Positions 1-8,736 of a stretch of DNA of 64,000 nucleotides are shown piece after piece. The stretch is from Sideroxydans lithotrophicus ES-1. GTDB taxonomy: Bacteria; Pseudomonadota; Gammaproteobacteria; Burkholderiales; Gallionellaceae. A model generated the notes under the pieces. That model was given only the letters and a program-made list of their open reading frames with translations. It made no database searches and was not told the origin of the DNA. Where the stretch lies: assembly GCF_000025705.1 (NCBI RefSeq), contig NC_013959.1:1417063-1481062 (forward strand), in the 5' to 3' direction. How positions within the stretch are numbered: the stretch's first letter is position 1; every line of letters begins with the position of its first letter. The translations under genes were made by a program, and so were the position numbers.

Positions 1-1
1 C

Positions 2-394
2 ACCGGGCGCGCGCGGCGCTGCGGCTGGTTCGATGCGGCCGCTCTGAAACGTTCCATCCAGATCAATGGCGTATCCGGCCTGTGCGTGACCAAGCTCGAC
101 GTCATGGACAGCATGGAGAAGGTGCGTATCGGCGTGGGCTACAAGATCGACGGCCAGTTCAGCGACATCCTGCCGGTCGGAGCGGAGTCGCTGGTCGGCT
201 GCGAACCGGTATACGAAGACATGCCGGGCTGGAGCGGCAGCACGGTGGGCGTGAAGCGCTACGAGGATCTGCCTGTCGAAGCGCGCAACTATCTGCAGCG
301 CATCGCAGAGATCTGCGAAGTGCCGGTCGATATGGTCTCAACCGGGCCGGATCGCGACGAAACCATCGTGTTGCGCCACCCGTTCAAGGCTTGA
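2..394 (+). CDS. purA: Adenylosuccinate synthetase, C-terminal part
   Basis: The reading frame is open from the left edge, so only the last 130 residues are present. The protein joins IMP and aspartate with GTP to make adenylosuccinate in AMP synthesis. The visible part begins [11 protein letters not shown], then LDVMD, and ends with the usual [14 protein letters not shown] tail, all typical of PurA. It stops with TGA and is followed by a hairpin with a T-run. The start and the GTP-binding P-loop lie outside the window. Confidence 0.95.
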   Translation, partial: TGRARRCGWFDAAALKRSIQINGVSGLCVTKLDVMDSMEKVRIGVGYKIDGQFSDILPVGAESLVGCEPVYEDMPGWSGSTVGVKRYEDLPVEARNYLQRIAEICEVPVDMVSTGPDRDETIVLRHPFKA

Positions 395-421
395 GCAGGT
401 GAGGCTGACGAAAGAAGAGTG

Positions 422-450
422 CACGCATCGCAAAGCCGGTGCGTGTTTTT
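422..450 (+). terminator. Intrinsic terminator after purA
   Basis: A 9-bp stem (cacgcatcg pairs with cggtgcgtg, one G.T pair) with a 6-nt loop is followed directly by five T residues. It lies 28 bases after the purA stop and is well placed to end the purA transcript. Confidence 0.75.
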
Positions 451-473
451 ATTCATTGGAAAATAGTGCATAT

Positions 474-499
474 GAAAATGGCCCGCTTGCGCGAGCCAT
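474..499 (-). terminator. Terminator of tRNA-Leu transcript
   Basis: On the minus strand atggctcgc pairs with gcgggccat (9 bp, one G.T) around a GCAA tetraloop, and a short T-run follows. It sits just downstream of the tRNA 3' end, facing the purA terminator. Confidence 0.6.
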
Positions 500-511
500 C
501 CATTTGAATCG

Positions 512-598
512 TGGTGCCCAGAAGAGGACTCGAACCTCCACAGTGTTGCCACCGCTAGGACCTGAACCTAGTGCGTCTACCAATTCCGCCATCTGGGC
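512..598 (-). tRNA. tRNA-Leu (anticodon CAG)
   Basis: The minus strand folds as an 87-nt class II tRNA. The acceptor strand begins GCCCAGA and pairs with TCTGGGC before an encoded ACCA end. The anticodon stem CTAGG/CCTAG encloses loop TTCAGGT with anticodon CAG, and there is a long variable arm and a GGTTCGAGTCC T-arm. The CAG anticodon reads CUG, the commonest leucine codon in the neighbouring genes. It stands alone, divergent from rnr, with its own promoter and terminator. Confidence 0.96.
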
Positions 599-603
599 AT
601 TGC

Positions 604-632
604 TTGAGGGTGCGCACTTTAATTGCTATAGG
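604..632 (+). promoter_or_regulatory. Candidate rnr promoter overlapping the tRNA promoter
   Basis: TTGAGG (604-609), a 17-base spacer and TATAGG (627-632) form a plausible promoter on the plus strand, interleaved with the divergent tRNA promoter. Transcription would start around 638-640, leaving almost no 5' leader before rnr. This is a motif reading only. Confidence 0.35.
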
Positions 633-644
633 ATTTTGTGTCAA
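616..644 (-). promoter_or_regulatory. Sigma-70-type promoter of tRNA-Leu
   Basis: Read on the minus strand, TTGACA (644-639) is separated by exactly 17 bases from TAAAGT (621-616), which places the transcription start about 10 bases before the mature tRNA. The -35 box touches the start codon of the divergent rnr gene. Confidence 0.65.
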
Positions 645-2965
645 TGACGAAGAAGAAAAAAAATATCCGCGAACTCGACCCGTTTCTGGAACGCGAGCGC
701 GAACAATACGAACAACCCCTGCCGAGCCGCGAATATATCCTGCAGATATTGGCGGAAAAAGGTGTCCCGCTGGAACAGGACGAGTTATGTGTCCTGCTGC
801 AGATCGAGCACCACGAGCAGGATCTCTTCAATCGCCGCCTGCGCGCCATGGAGCGCGACGGCCAGATCATGCGCAACCGCAAGCGCGCCATCTGCGTGGT
901 GGACAAGCTTGACCTGATCAAGGGCAAGGTGCAGGGCCATCCCGATGGATTCGGTTTCCTGATCCCGGAAGACGGTAGCCCGGACCTTGTTCTGAGCGCC
1001 AAGGAGATGCACAAGGCGCTGCACGGCGACACCGTGATGGCGCGCATCGGCGGTGAGGATAGGCGCGGCCGCCGCGAGGCCAGCATCGTCGAGGTGCTGG
1101 AACCAGCCAATACGCGGGTGGTTGGGCGACTGTACGAGGAACACGGCATCCAGTTCGTGGTGGCCGAAAACCGTCGCATCAGCCAGGATTTCCTGGTCGC
1201 GCCGGGCGAATCCGGCGGCGCCAAGGCCGGGCAGGTGGTGATGCTGGAGATCATGCAGCAACCGTCCAAGCACGCGCAGCCGATAGGACGCATCGTCGAG
1301 GTGCTGGGCAACTATGCCGACCCCGGCATGGAGATCGAGATCGCCTTGCGCAAGCACGACCTGCCCAACGAATTTCCGCATGATGCCGAAAAGCAGGCCA
1401 AGGCGTTCTCGCCCGAGGTTAAACCGGCCGACTACGCCGGACGCGAGAGCGTGGCCCAGTTGCCGCTGGTGACCATCGACGGCGAGACTGCGCGCGACTT
1501 CGACGATGCGGTATATTGCGAGCCGAACGCCAAGGGTTTCCGGCTGGTGGTGGCCATCGCTGACGTGAGCGCCTATGTTAAATCCGGCGATGCGCTGGAC
1601 AAGGAGGCGATCAACCGCGGCAATTCGGTGTATTTCCCGCGCCGCGTCATTCCGATGCTGCCAGAGGAGCTATCCAACGGACTGTGTTCGCTCAACCCCA
1701 ATGTCGAACGCCTGTGCATGGTTTGCGACATGCAGATCAGCGCGGATGGCGAGATACAGAAGCATCGCTTCTATCCCTCGGTGATGTTCTCGCATGCCCG
1801 CCTGACCTACACCAAGGTCGCCGACATGCTGGAAAATCCGCAGGGCGAGAATGCGCGTGAATACGCTGCCGTATTGCCGCATATCAACAACCTGTACAAG
1901 TTGTTCCAGACCCTGTTGCAGGCGCGCGAAAAACGCGGTGCCATCGATTTCGAGACGGTCGAGACGCAGATGATCTTCAATGCGCAGGGCAAGATCGAGA
2001 AGATCGTACCGGTAGTGCGCAACGATGCGCATAAACTGATCGAGGAATGCATGCTGGCGGCCAACGTGTGTGCGGCTGCCTTCCTGAAAGAGCATGACCA
2101 TCCGGTGCTGTACCGCGTCCACGAAGGTCCTACGCCGGAGAAACTGGAGGCGGTGCGCGAATTCTTCAAGGAATTCGGCCTGCAACTGGGCGGTGGCGAC
2201 GATCCGCAAGCCAGCGATTATTCCAAGCTGCTCAAGCAGATCAAAGGGCGGCCGGACGCCGGACTACTGCAAACCGTGATGCTGCGCTCCCTGCGCCAGG
2301 CGGTGTATGCGCCGGAAAACGTCGGCCACTTCGGCCTGGGCTACGAGGCATATGCACACTTTACCTCGCCGATCCGTCGCTATCCGGACTTGCTGGTGCA
2401 CCGCGCCATCAAGGCCGTGCTGGAGGGCAAACAATACAAGCCGAAACTAAAATGGGCGGAACTGGGCGTGCATTGCTCGATGACCGAACGCCGCGCCGAC
2501 GATGCCACGCGCGACGTGGAGGCCTGGCTCAAGTGTTTCTACATGCGCGACCATCTGGGCAGCGTGTTCGACGGCAGCATTTCCTCGGTTACCGGCTTCG
2601 GCCTGTTCGTGGCGCTGGACGAACTCTATGTCGAAGGCCTGGTACACGTGTCCGAGCTGGGGGCAGACTATTACCATTTCGACCCCGCCAAGCATCAGAT
2701 GCTGGGCGAGCGCACCGGCAAGCGTTACCGCTTGGGCGACCGCGTGCGTGTGAAGGTGGTACGGGTGGATATGGAAAGCACCAAGATCGACTTCGTGCTG
2801 GAGACCGGTCCGGCTGCTTCAGGTTCGGATGAGGCTTCGGGCATCCAGGGCATCGATGTCGGCGCCTGGGGGGCAGCGTCGCCCAAGAAGGCCAAAATAA
2901 CTGAGAAATCGGGCAAGACCAGCAAGTCGCCTAAAACGGGAAAGTCGGGTAAACGTCATGGCTGA
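644..2965 (+). CDS. rnr: Ribonuclease R
   Basis: A 3'-5' exoribonuclease of the RNB family that degrades structured RNA and takes part in rRNA/tRNA quality control. About 773 residues. Visible order: N-terminal winged-helix region, cold-shock OB folds (to about residue 220), the RNB catalytic domain with the aspartate cluster [10 protein letters not shown] (about 284-293), an S1 domain (about 640-725; [21 protein letters not shown]), and a Lys/Ser-rich basic tail common in RNase R. I chose ATG at 644. An in-frame GTG at 638 is possible, and AGGA at 630-633 is spaced awkwardly for both. The stop overlaps rlmB by 8 bases, indicating co-transcription and translational coupling. Confidence 0.95.
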   Translation: MTKKKKNIRELDPFLEREREQYEQPLPSREYILQILAEKGVPLEQDELCVLLQIEHHEQDLFNRRLRAMERDGQIMRNRKRAICVVDKLDLIKGKVQGHPDGFGFLIPEDGSPDLVLSAKEMHKALHGDTVMARIGGEDRRGRREASIVEVLEPANTRVVGRLYEEHGIQFVVAENRRISQDFLVAPGESGGAKAGQVVMLEIMQQPSKHAQPIGRIVEVLGNYADPGMEIEIALRKHDLPNEFPHDAEKQAKAFSPEVKPADYAGRESVAQLPLVTIDGETARDFDDAVYCEPNAKGFRLVVAIADVSAYVKSGDALDKEAINRGNSVYFPRRVIPMLPEELSNGLCSLNPNVERLCMVCDMQISADGEIQKHRFYPSVMFSHARLTYTKVADMLENPQGENAREYAAVLPHINNLYKLFQTLLQAREKRGAIDFETVETQMIFNAQGKIEKIVPVVRNDAHKLIEECMLAANVCAAAFLKEHDHPVLYRVHEGPTPEKLEAVREFFKEFGLQLGGGDDPQASDYSKLLKQIKGRPDAGLLQTVMLRSLRQAVYAPENVGHFGLGYEAYAHFTSPIRRYPDLLVHRAIKAVLEGKQYKPKLKWAELGVHCSMTERRADDATRDVEAWLKCFYMRDHLGSVFDGSISSVTGFGLFVALDELYVEGLVHVSELGADYYHFDPAKHQMLGERTGKRYRLGDRVRVKVVRVDMESTKIDFVLETGPAASGSDEASGIQGIDVGAWGAASPKKAKITEKSGKTSKSPKTGKSGKRHG

Positions 2966-3701
2966 GTCGCGCATCATTCATGGTTTCCACGCCGTCACTG
3001 CCCGTATCCGCCAGAACGCAGATAGCGTGTTGGAGATGTATGTCGATACCCAGCGCAAGGATCCGCGTGCGCGCGACTTGCTGAAACTGGCCGAGAGCAA
3101 TGGCGTACGCATCATCCAGGTGGACGGCAAGCGCCTTGACGGCATGGCCGGGAATAGCCGTCATCAGGGCGTTGTCGCACGGGTGGACGCCGCTCAGAAA
3201 GTGCAGCACCTGGACGATGTACTGGATACCCTCACCGAACCAGCCCTGTTGCTGGTGCTGGACGGTGTGCAGGATCCGCACAATCTGGGTGCATGCCTGC
3301 GCAGTGCTGATGCTTTCGGCGTGCATGCCGTGATCGCCCCCAAGGACCGTGCCGTGGGCATCAATGCCACGGTGGAAAAGGTGGCTTGCGGCGCGGCACA
3401 GACGGTGCCCTACATTACGGTGACCAATCTGGCCCGTACCCTGCGTGAGTTACAGGAGCGTGACATCTGGGTCATCGGTATGGATGGCGAAGCGGAAACT
3501 AATCTGTATGATGTGCAACACCAAGGAGCAGTCGCCTGGGTATTGGGTGCAGAGGGCGAAGGACTGCGCCGGCTGACCAGAGAGACTTGCGATCAACTGG
3601 TGCGCATTCCGATGCAGGGCAGCGTGGAAAGCCTGAACGTGTCGGTCAGCACCGGGGTATGCCTGTATGAAGCGAGAAGACAAAGGGTAGTCAAACCATG
3701 A
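2958..3701 (+). CDS. rlmB: 23S rRNA (guanosine-2'-O)-methyltransferase RlmB
   Basis: SPOUT (TrmH-family) methyltransferase that methylates the 2'-OH of G2251 in 23S rRNA. At 247 residues it has the family length. The N-terminal substrate-binding domain begins [12 protein letters not shown]. The knot-forming core shows [30 protein letters not shown] and a final [15 protein letters not shown] motif. It overlaps the end of rnr, the usual rnr-rlmB arrangement of proteobacteria. Confidence 0.95.
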   Translation: MAESRIIHGFHAVTARIRQNADSVLEMYVDTQRKDPRARDLLKLAESNGVRIIQVDGKRLDGMAGNSRHQGVVARVDAAQKVQHLDDVLDTLTEPALLLVLDGVQDPHNLGACLRSADAFGVHAVIAPKDRAVGINATVEKVACGAAQTVPYITVTNLARTLRELQERDIWVIGMDGEAETNLYDVQHQGAVAWVLGAEGEGLRRLTRETCDQLVRIPMQGSVESLNVSVSTGVCLYEARRQRVVKP

Positions 3702-3719
3702 TGTGACTGGAGGGTTCTG

Positions 3720-3932
3720 ATGCAGAAATTCGATTTTTCGATTCTGACGCGCGATGGACAAAAGGTAGAAAGCATCGTCATCGCCGGCAACAACGAAGCC
3801 GATGCAGAACGCAAGCTGAGGATGATGTATCGTTATTGCGAAATAGTGAGTTGCAACGCCAAGGATGCGGGGGACGGGAAGAATCAGCAAGTCATGTCGG
3901 TCGAGGATATCCTGTCGCTGATATCCAAGTGA
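3720..3932 (+). CDS. Small conserved-type hypothetical protein
   Basis: A 70-residue soluble protein starting MQKFDFSILTRDG, preceded by a strong GGAGGG ribosome-binding site five bases before the ATG, 18 bases after rlmB. It is charged, has a probable alpha-beta layout and two cysteines (YCEIVSCN), and no signal peptide or membrane segment. I do not recognise a family. The good ribosome site and tight spacing to rlmB support a real gene, probably the last in the rnr-rlmB operon. Confidence 0.7.
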   Translation: MQKFDFSILTRDGQKVESIVIAGNNEADAERKLRMMYRYCEIVSCNAKDAGDGKNQQVMSVEDILSLISK

Positions 3933-3944
3933 GCCAAGCAGGCT

Positions 3945-4712
3945 CTACTCTATAAAGCCATCAGCCAGCAGTTCTTTCAACAGGTCGTCGTAATCATGCG
4001 CACCGCGACTGTCGGGTGCGTGCTCGAAGACCGTTTTATTCATGGCCGGGCTCTCGGCCAGACTGACGTTTTCGGAAATTCTGGTGCGGCAGACATCGGC
4101 GCCGAAGTGTTCCTCCACCAATTTCAATACATCCCAAGCCATGCGCCGCCGCCCATCGAAACGGGTGAGCAGATAGCGACGATTGACGCGGCGCTTGAGC
4201 ACCTGCTCCAGCGCGGTCAAGGTCTTTTCTATCTGGAGCGCCCCTTTGGTGGAGAGGTGATCGGCAGAGATCGGAACGATCAGTCCGGTGCAAGAGAAGA
4301 TCGCGTTCAAGGACAATACTCCGACCATGGGGTTGCAATCGATCACCACCGGGTTGTCCCTACCGCCAAAGCGTTCAGTCTGCAACGCACTGTTGAGCTT
4401 GTTCACCACATTGAAGCCCTTGCCATAGAGCGCATCCACCTTGGCAAGCTCGGTGTGGGCCGGGATGACCTTGATCCTGCTGGCCGACTCCCGGACCAGC
4501 TGGCACAGGGGGCGATTGCTCTGGAACAGGCTTAGAACTGTATCAACTCCCGACTTTGCGATGACATTGGTGATGGAGCTGAGTTGCGCTTGCGGATCAA
4601 GGTCGATACCGTAAGTCGAACGCCCGATGCGCGACAGAGCAGCAGCGAGATTGACGGCAGTAGTGGTCTTACCGACCCCGCCTTTTTGATTGAAGACAGC
4701 AATGATGCTCAT
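3945..4712 (-). CDS. ParA/Soj-type ATPase, orphan
   Basis: A 255-residue deviant-Walker P-loop ATPase: KGGVGKTT near the N-terminus with the extra lysine typical of ParA/MinD, IDLDPQAQLS at switch I and VVIDCNPMVGVL where most ParA proteins have a DTPP-like motif. Such ATPases position plasmids, chromosomes, chemoreceptors or other cargo by nucleoid-bound gradients. No parB, parS-like repeat or chromosomal gid-parAB context is present, so the cargo is unknown. It lies downstream of the DUF1161 and cNMP-binding genes on the same strand. Confidence 0.85.
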   Translation of the reverse strand: MSIIAVFNQKGGVGKTTTAVNLAAALSRIGRSTYGIDLDPQAQLSSITNVIAKSGVDTVLSLFQSNRPLCQLVRESASRIKVIPAHTELAKVDALYGKGFNVVNKLNSALQTERFGGRDNPVVIDCNPMVGVLSLNAIFSCTGLIVPISADHLSTKGALQIEKTLTALEQVLKRRVNRRYLLTRFDGRRRMAWDVLKLVEEHFGADVCRTRISENVSLAESPAMNKTVFEHAPDSRGAHDYDDLLKELLADGFIE

Positions 4713-4765
4713 ACGGCCCGAATTCTAGCCGAAATCAGGGCGCATATGGGGAATAAGGATTGGAA

Positions 4766-4790
4766 GGCACAGCCCCATACGGGCTGCGCC
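4766..4790 (-). terminator. Hairpin between DUF1161 gene and parA
   Basis: ggcacagccc pairs with gggctgcgcc (one mismatch) around a 5-nt loop, just after the DUF1161 stop on the minus strand. It lacks a clear T-run, so it may be a weak terminator or an mRNA-stabilising hairpin. Confidence 0.4.
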
Positions 4791-4801
4791 ATTATGGTGC
4801 G

Positions 4802-5071
4802 TCAGTTGCGTTTGTAAATGATCTGTTTGGTGTCGCCCTCGCATGTGCCGACTACCTTGCCTGCGGTTTCTTTGGCGGGGGTGGCGGCGGCAGCGCCGGA
4901 TGCAGCTACAGGAGCAGCTGCGGCTTGTGCGACGGGAACGATGTCCAGCGTGTAGGACTTGACGCCCTTGGCCTGGAGCTTGGCATCGATCTGCGCCTTG
5001 AGATCGTCGCACGAGGCCATGGCGGGAACAGAGAGGCTGAACAGGCAGGTTGCAAGTAACAGGTTACGCAT
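4802..5071 (-). CDS. DUF1161 family periplasmic protein
   Basis: An 89-residue secreted protein. The signal peptide MRNLLLATCLFSLSVPAMA is followed by a short Cys-containing domain (CDDLKAQIDAKLQAKGVKSYTLDIV) and the family ending GKVVGTCEGDTKQIIYKR, separated by an Ala/Pro linker. The two conserved cysteines could form a disulfide. Function unknown. Start at ATG 5071 is fixed by AGGAG five bases upstream and by the signal peptide. Confidence 0.8.
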   Translation of the reverse strand: MRNLLLATCLFSLSVPAMASCDDLKAQIDAKLQAKGVKSYTLDIVPVAQAAAAPVAASGAAAATPAKETAGKVVGTCEGDTKQIIYKRN

Positions 5072-5137
5072 ATCGACTCCTTTATAGATTGAGAAACAAT
5101 GCATGCCACGGTAACGCTGCTGGCAAAGACTCGCCCT

Positions 5138-5635
5138 TCAGCGCAACAATTCTTCGATCTTGCGGTTCGCACCTTGCAGTTTCTTGAAGAGCGCCAGTAG
5201 CAGCGCTTTGTCCAGATATGCCTTTGCGTCGCCACGCAGCCGATCGATGCCGCTCGGTCTGATCTCTGCCGCAATTACCTGCCCATCGGCAATCACTGTG
5301 GCAGATCGCGAGATGTTCTCGTTGGCGAAGAACATGCCTTCACCGATGCATTCACCGCTGCGTATCGTGCCGACGACTTTCCTGCTGTAGTAGACAGTGG
5401 CCGTACCATAAAGTATGACGTAGAAAGCATCCATATCGTCGCCTTCCGAGGTAATGCAATCGCCCGCCGAGAATGTGCGGATCTCGGCCTGCTCCGACAC
5501 TGGCTTCAGCCATTCGCTGGGGATGGGGTCAAAGAAAGAACATTTGCGCAGTTCATGAAACCGGTCGGTAGATACCTCATCAAGGCGCTTGGTGAAACTC
5601 GCCAGACTGGCTTGGATGGCGTCTAATTCGTCCAT
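5138..5635 (-). CDS. Cyclic-nucleotide-binding-domain protein
   Basis: A 165-residue protein with one cNMP-binding beta-roll: SFFDPIPSEWLKPVSEQAEIRTFSAGDCITSEGDDMDAFYVI (written here in overlapping pieces: FDPIPSEWL, TFSAGDCITSEGD, DAFYVILYGTATVYY), then GTIRSGECIGEGMFF as the phosphate-binding cassette and RSATVIADGQVIAAEI. There is no DNA-binding helix-turn-helix, only helical flanks, so it is probably not a classical Crp regulator. Start at 5635 is set by GGAGG just upstream. Whether it binds cAMP, c-di-GMP or nothing cannot be told. Confidence 0.8.
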   Translation of the reverse strand: MDELDAIQASLASFTKRLDEVSTDRFHELRKCSFFDPIPSEWLKPVSEQAEIRTFSAGDCITSEGDDMDAFYVILYGTATVYYSRKVVGTIRSGECIGEGMFFANENISRSATVIADGQVIAAEIRPSGIDRLRGDAKAYLDKALLLALFKKLQGANRKIEELLR

Positions 5636-5746
5636 TGTTCCTCCCGGGGCAGGGCAAGTTGATGACACAATTTCATTGATAGGGCGCAACTTACCATAAG
5701 CCGTGAAAAATGTGTTGGACAGCGCGTTTGAGCTAAACTTGACCTT

Positions 5747-6589
5747 ATGAAACCCATGCCGGAATGGAACAAAGAGATATTGATGAGCGCGCCCTGTTTT
5801 GTCCCGCTGCGACCATTCATCTCCCGCTTTGAGTCGGCCGGTTTTCCAACTCTGCAGCAATGCAATGCGCTGCTTGCGTCCCTTCAGCCTGGTGTCACTG
5901 TGCATAGCGGGAAACCTCTGCATTTCGTATCGCAGGAGTACGGGAAACTTCCTTTTGAGGCGCAATACGAGCCACGCTGCTACTTGCAAGGCGAAGTGCC
6001 GACGCGTGCGAACAACTGGCATGACTTGTTCAATGCGCTGGTATGGTTGGCTTTCCCGAGAGCCAAGGCTGCCATCAATGCGCGACATTATCGTGCATTG
6101 ACTGAAGTCAACTCTCCTGGAACGCATAGCCAGCGCGGTGCGGTGCGGGATACCAGCACTTTGCTGGATGAGTCCGGTGTCCTGGTCGTCTATTCCGATG
6201 TCGAACTGGCGAACTTGCTGAGAAACTTCCAGTGGAAAGAGCTGTTCTGGAAAAGACGCGCGCAAGTCCGTTCCGATATGGGATTCTATTTGTTCGGGCA
6301 CGGCTTGTATGAGAAGTCGCTGCAGCCTTATATCGGCATGACCGGACAGGGATTATTGCTGCCAGTGGAACAGGAGTTTTTTCATTGGGGCAAAGAACAT
6401 CAGCTGAAATACCTTGATGTTCTGGTGTCGGATTATCTCTCCTCGCCAGAGCACTGCAATAGCACTCGCGAACTGACCCCGGTACCTTTGCTGGGAGTGC
6501 CGGGCTGGGCAGCGGAAAACGAAAATGCCGCCTATTACGACAACACGGATTATTTCAGGACAGGCAGACATGGACGCCGGGAAGATTAG
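5747..6589 (+). CDS. DUF3025 family protein
   Basis: A 280-residue soluble protein of a family common in beta- and gammaproteobacteria. The motif region NNWHDLFNALVWLAFPRAKAAIN (positions about 95-117), the early PLHFV and YE.R.Y segments and the later HGLYEK are characteristic. No function is established. It overlaps the next gene by 20 bases. A later ATG at 5756 is also possible. Confidence 0.8.
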   Translation: MKPMPEWNKEILMSAPCFVPLRPFISRFESAGFPTLQQCNALLASLQPGVTVHSGKPLHFVSQEYGKLPFEAQYEPRCYLQGEVPTRANNWHDLFNALVWLAFPRAKAAINARHYRALTEVNSPGTHSQRGAVRDTSTLLDESGVLVVYSDVELANLLRNFQWKELFWKRRAQVRSDMGFYLFGHGLYEKSLQPYIGMTGQGLLLPVEQEFFHWGKEHQLKYLDVLVSDYLSSPEHCNSTRELTPVPLLGVPGWAAENENAAYYDNTDYFRTGRHGRRED

Positions 6590-7349
6590 CAAAAAGAACA
6601 AAGGGCTGTTCCTGTCGGGAATGGCCTGTTTGATTTCGATCGCAACGATGGCGACGGAGGCCGCAGAGTTTCCCGGCAGCCTGCAGGGTGATATCGGCAT
6701 GGGAGCTTATTACACGCACAGCATCATCCGCGGCAAGGGCGATGAAGTCAGTGTCTTGCCTTACGCCGATTTTGAGTACGGCAGGATGTTTGCGCGGGTC
6801 GATACCCTAGGCATCAAGACGCTGCAGATGGGATATGGCCATCTTGAACTGGTCGGTCGGATCAGCCAGGATGGATTCAGCACGAATTCATCCAGCCTGC
6901 AGGGCATTGCCAGCAGAGAGACATCCATTCCCCTGGGTATCGGGACGCTGCAAGTGACTCCGCTAGGTGCGCTGATGGTCAACCTGTTTCACGATGTGCG
7001 CAGATCCGGGGGCGACTGGTTCGAAGCGATCTATGGGGGCGAGATCGATCTGCGGCGGCTGACGCTCTATCCCTTGATCGGTGCCGATTATCAATCCAGG
7101 GAGTATGTGGGCTACTACTACGGCATATCGCCGCAGGAAGCAGCGGCCAGCCAGTATGCAGCTTATGCGCCGGCCGGTTCGCTCAATGGCCTGTTCGGGC
7201 TGATCGGCGACATCGAACTGAGCGACAGCTATCATCTGAATCTCTATGTTCGCCGGAAATGGCTGGGAAGCTCGATTCGGCAAAGCCCAATTGTCAGTCA
7301 GAGATATCTGGACACTGGTTATCTTGCGCTGAGTTACCGCTTCAAGTAG
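6570..7349 (+). CDS. MipA/OmpV-family outer-membrane protein
   Basis: About 259 residues with an N-terminal signal segment (LFLSGMACLISIATMATEA). The mature part reads as a small beta-barrel with alternating aromatic/hydrophobic strands, including the family hallmark GYYYGISPQEAAAS and the last residue of a lysine-phenylalanine end (SYRFK). MipA is a scaffold for murein enzymes in E. coli; OmpV-like members are small porins or adhesins. Start chosen at ATG 6570, inside the end of the DUF3025 gene. It converges on hpnE with an 8-base overlap. Confidence 0.8.
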   Translation: MDAGKISKKNKGLFLSGMACLISIATMATEAAEFPGSLQGDIGMGAYYTHSIIRGKGDEVSVLPYADFEYGRMFARVDTLGIKTLQMGYGHLELVGRISQDGFSTNSSSLQGIASRETSIPLGIGTLQVTPLGALMVNLFHDVRRSGGDWFEAIYGGEIDLRRLTLYPLIGADYQSREYVGYYYGISPQEAAASQYAAYAPAGSLNGLFGLIGDIELSDSYHLNLYVRRKWLGSSIRQSPIVSQRYLDTGYLALSYRFK

Positions 7350-8736
7350 GTGTAGTCTTCGCCAATAGCCTGGCGCATTGTAGCCCGCTGAGCACGGCGC
7401 CCTCCAGTGTGGCCGGATAGTCACCCGCTGTGTAATCTCCAGCCAGCAGCAGGTTGGGCAGGGCGGTCTGTTGTGCCGGCCGCGGCAGGTCTGGGACGCA
7501 ACAGAACGTGGCGCGCTTTTCGGCGATGACCTTGAACCATTGCGGTGCTGCATCGATGGCGAACTCTTCGCGCAGCTCGGTGATGGCTTTCTGCGCAAGC
7601 TCTTCCTGGGACAATTCCTGATGTATCCCTTCGGCGCTGATGACGGCGGCGATCAGGCCGTGCTGGCCGGCGATCTGCCCTTTGTCGAACAGCCATTGGC
7701 AGAAGCGCTGGTGCAGACCGATCATGGCATGGGATAGCATGATGTGTTCAGGGTATTGCAGGTAAATAGTGTATATCGGCTGGTGCTCCAGCTTGTCGAT
7801 CATGTGGACTGTGCTTTCAAGCGCAGGAACAGGGCGCAGCAGTTTGGCTGCAGCGAAGGGTGAGGTGGCGCAGATGACATGGCTGAAGGTGTGGGTAGTG
7901 CCAGCGACGGCAAGTTCAAGATTTCCTGTCCTATAGTCGATGGAATCGATTCCGCATGAGAGGCATATCATGCCTCCGCGTTGTTCGACGTATGCTGCAG
8001 CGCGTTGGGGAAACAGTGCCGTGAAATCCAGACGTGGCAGCAGCATGTCGCTGTCAGCTCGACTCCGGTTCAGCGAATCGCGCAGCACATTGAGCAACAC
8101 TTGCGCAGAGGCCTTATGGATGGGGGTGTTCAGGGCTGCGATACACAATGGCTCCCACAGTTTGAATGTCAGATCGGCATCCTGTCCGTATCGCTCAAGC
8201 AGTGCACTGACTGTCATGTCGCTGGACAAGCGAAAACCCATGCCGCGAAGAGCAAGCATGAAACGTACGGCTTTCATGCGCTCGTGCCAGGTCAGACCCT
8301 GTGCTTGGAGCAACCCGGCGAGCAGATGGAACGGGGCAGGCAGGCGTGGAGCTTTGAGCGAGAACTGGCCATGCAAGTCCAGTTGCAAAGGCAGGCGCAT
8401 AAAATCCTGCGAGATATCGCCGCCGACCTTTTCGATGAGACGCAGTGTTTCGCGGTAACAACCGAGCAGCAGATGCTGTCCGTTGTCCAGAATCAAAGTG
8501 TCCCCCGGCAGGGGACGGTTGCCCTTTCCCCCTTCGGGGGAAAGTTGGATAGAGGGAGGGAAGCGTTTTTTATCGTGCAGCACGGGGTGCGGAGTGCGCA
8601 CGCCGCGAGCCCGCCCGCCAAGCTGTTTGGCGCTTTCGAAGACGGTAACCGGGATACCTCGATCAGCCAGTTCGACAGCGGCAGCCATGCCCGCGTAACC
8701 GCCACCGATGATGCCTACCTTCAATTCCTGAGCCAT
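7342..8736 (-). CDS. hpnE: Hydroxysqualene dehydroxylase HpnE with in-frame insertion
   Basis: FAD-dependent amine-oxidase-fold enzyme that removes the hydroxyl of hydroxysqualene to give squalene, last of the HpnCDE steps. The N-terminus has the Rossmann motif VGIIGGGYAGMAAAVELADRG (shown partly; GxGxxG at about residues 9-14) and GGRARG; LDNGQHLLLG follows and LLLAGDYTAGDYPATLEGA closes the FAD fold. Between GGRARGV and LDNGQ about 25-30 extra residues (RTPHPVL...PLPGDTL) are present where the family usually has a short link; the DNA there is hairpin-rich. About 464 residues. Start at 8736 overlaps the end of hpnD by 16 bases. Confidence 0.9.
   Translation of the reverse strand: MAQELKVGIIGGGYAGMAAAVELADRGIPVTVFESAKQLGGRARGVRTPHPVLHDKKRFPPSIQLSPEGGKGNRPLPGDTLILDNGQHLLLGCYRETLRLIEKVGGDISQDFMRLPLQLDLHGQFSLKAPRLPAPFHLLAGLLQAQGLTWHERMKAVRFMLALRGMGFRLSSDMTVSALLERYGQDADLTFKLWEPLCIAALNTPIHKASAQVLLNVLRDSLNRSRADSDMLLPRLDFTALFPQRAAAYVEQRGGMICLSCGIDSIDYRTGNLELAVAGTTHTFSHVICATSPFAAAKLLRPVPALESTVHMIDKLEHQPIYTIYLQYPEHIMLSHAMIGLHQRFCQWLFDKGQIAGQHGLIAAVISAEGIHQELSQEELAQKAITELREEFAIDAAPQWFKVIAEKRATFCCVPDLPRPAQQTALPNLLLAGDYTAGDYPATLEGAVLSGLQCARLLAKTTPT
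8495..8598. repeat. Palindrome-rich insertion inside hpnE
   Basis: This segment holds a perfect 9-bp hairpin (ctttccccc, loop ttc, gggggaaag at 8524-8544) and a second palindrome (gtccccc/ggggac around 8507-8522), beside a purine-rich tract. It encodes the extra residues of HpnE. The composition and paired inverted repeats resemble dispersed palindromic elements normally found between genes. Boundaries are approximate and set from the expected protein alignment. Confidence 0.55.
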
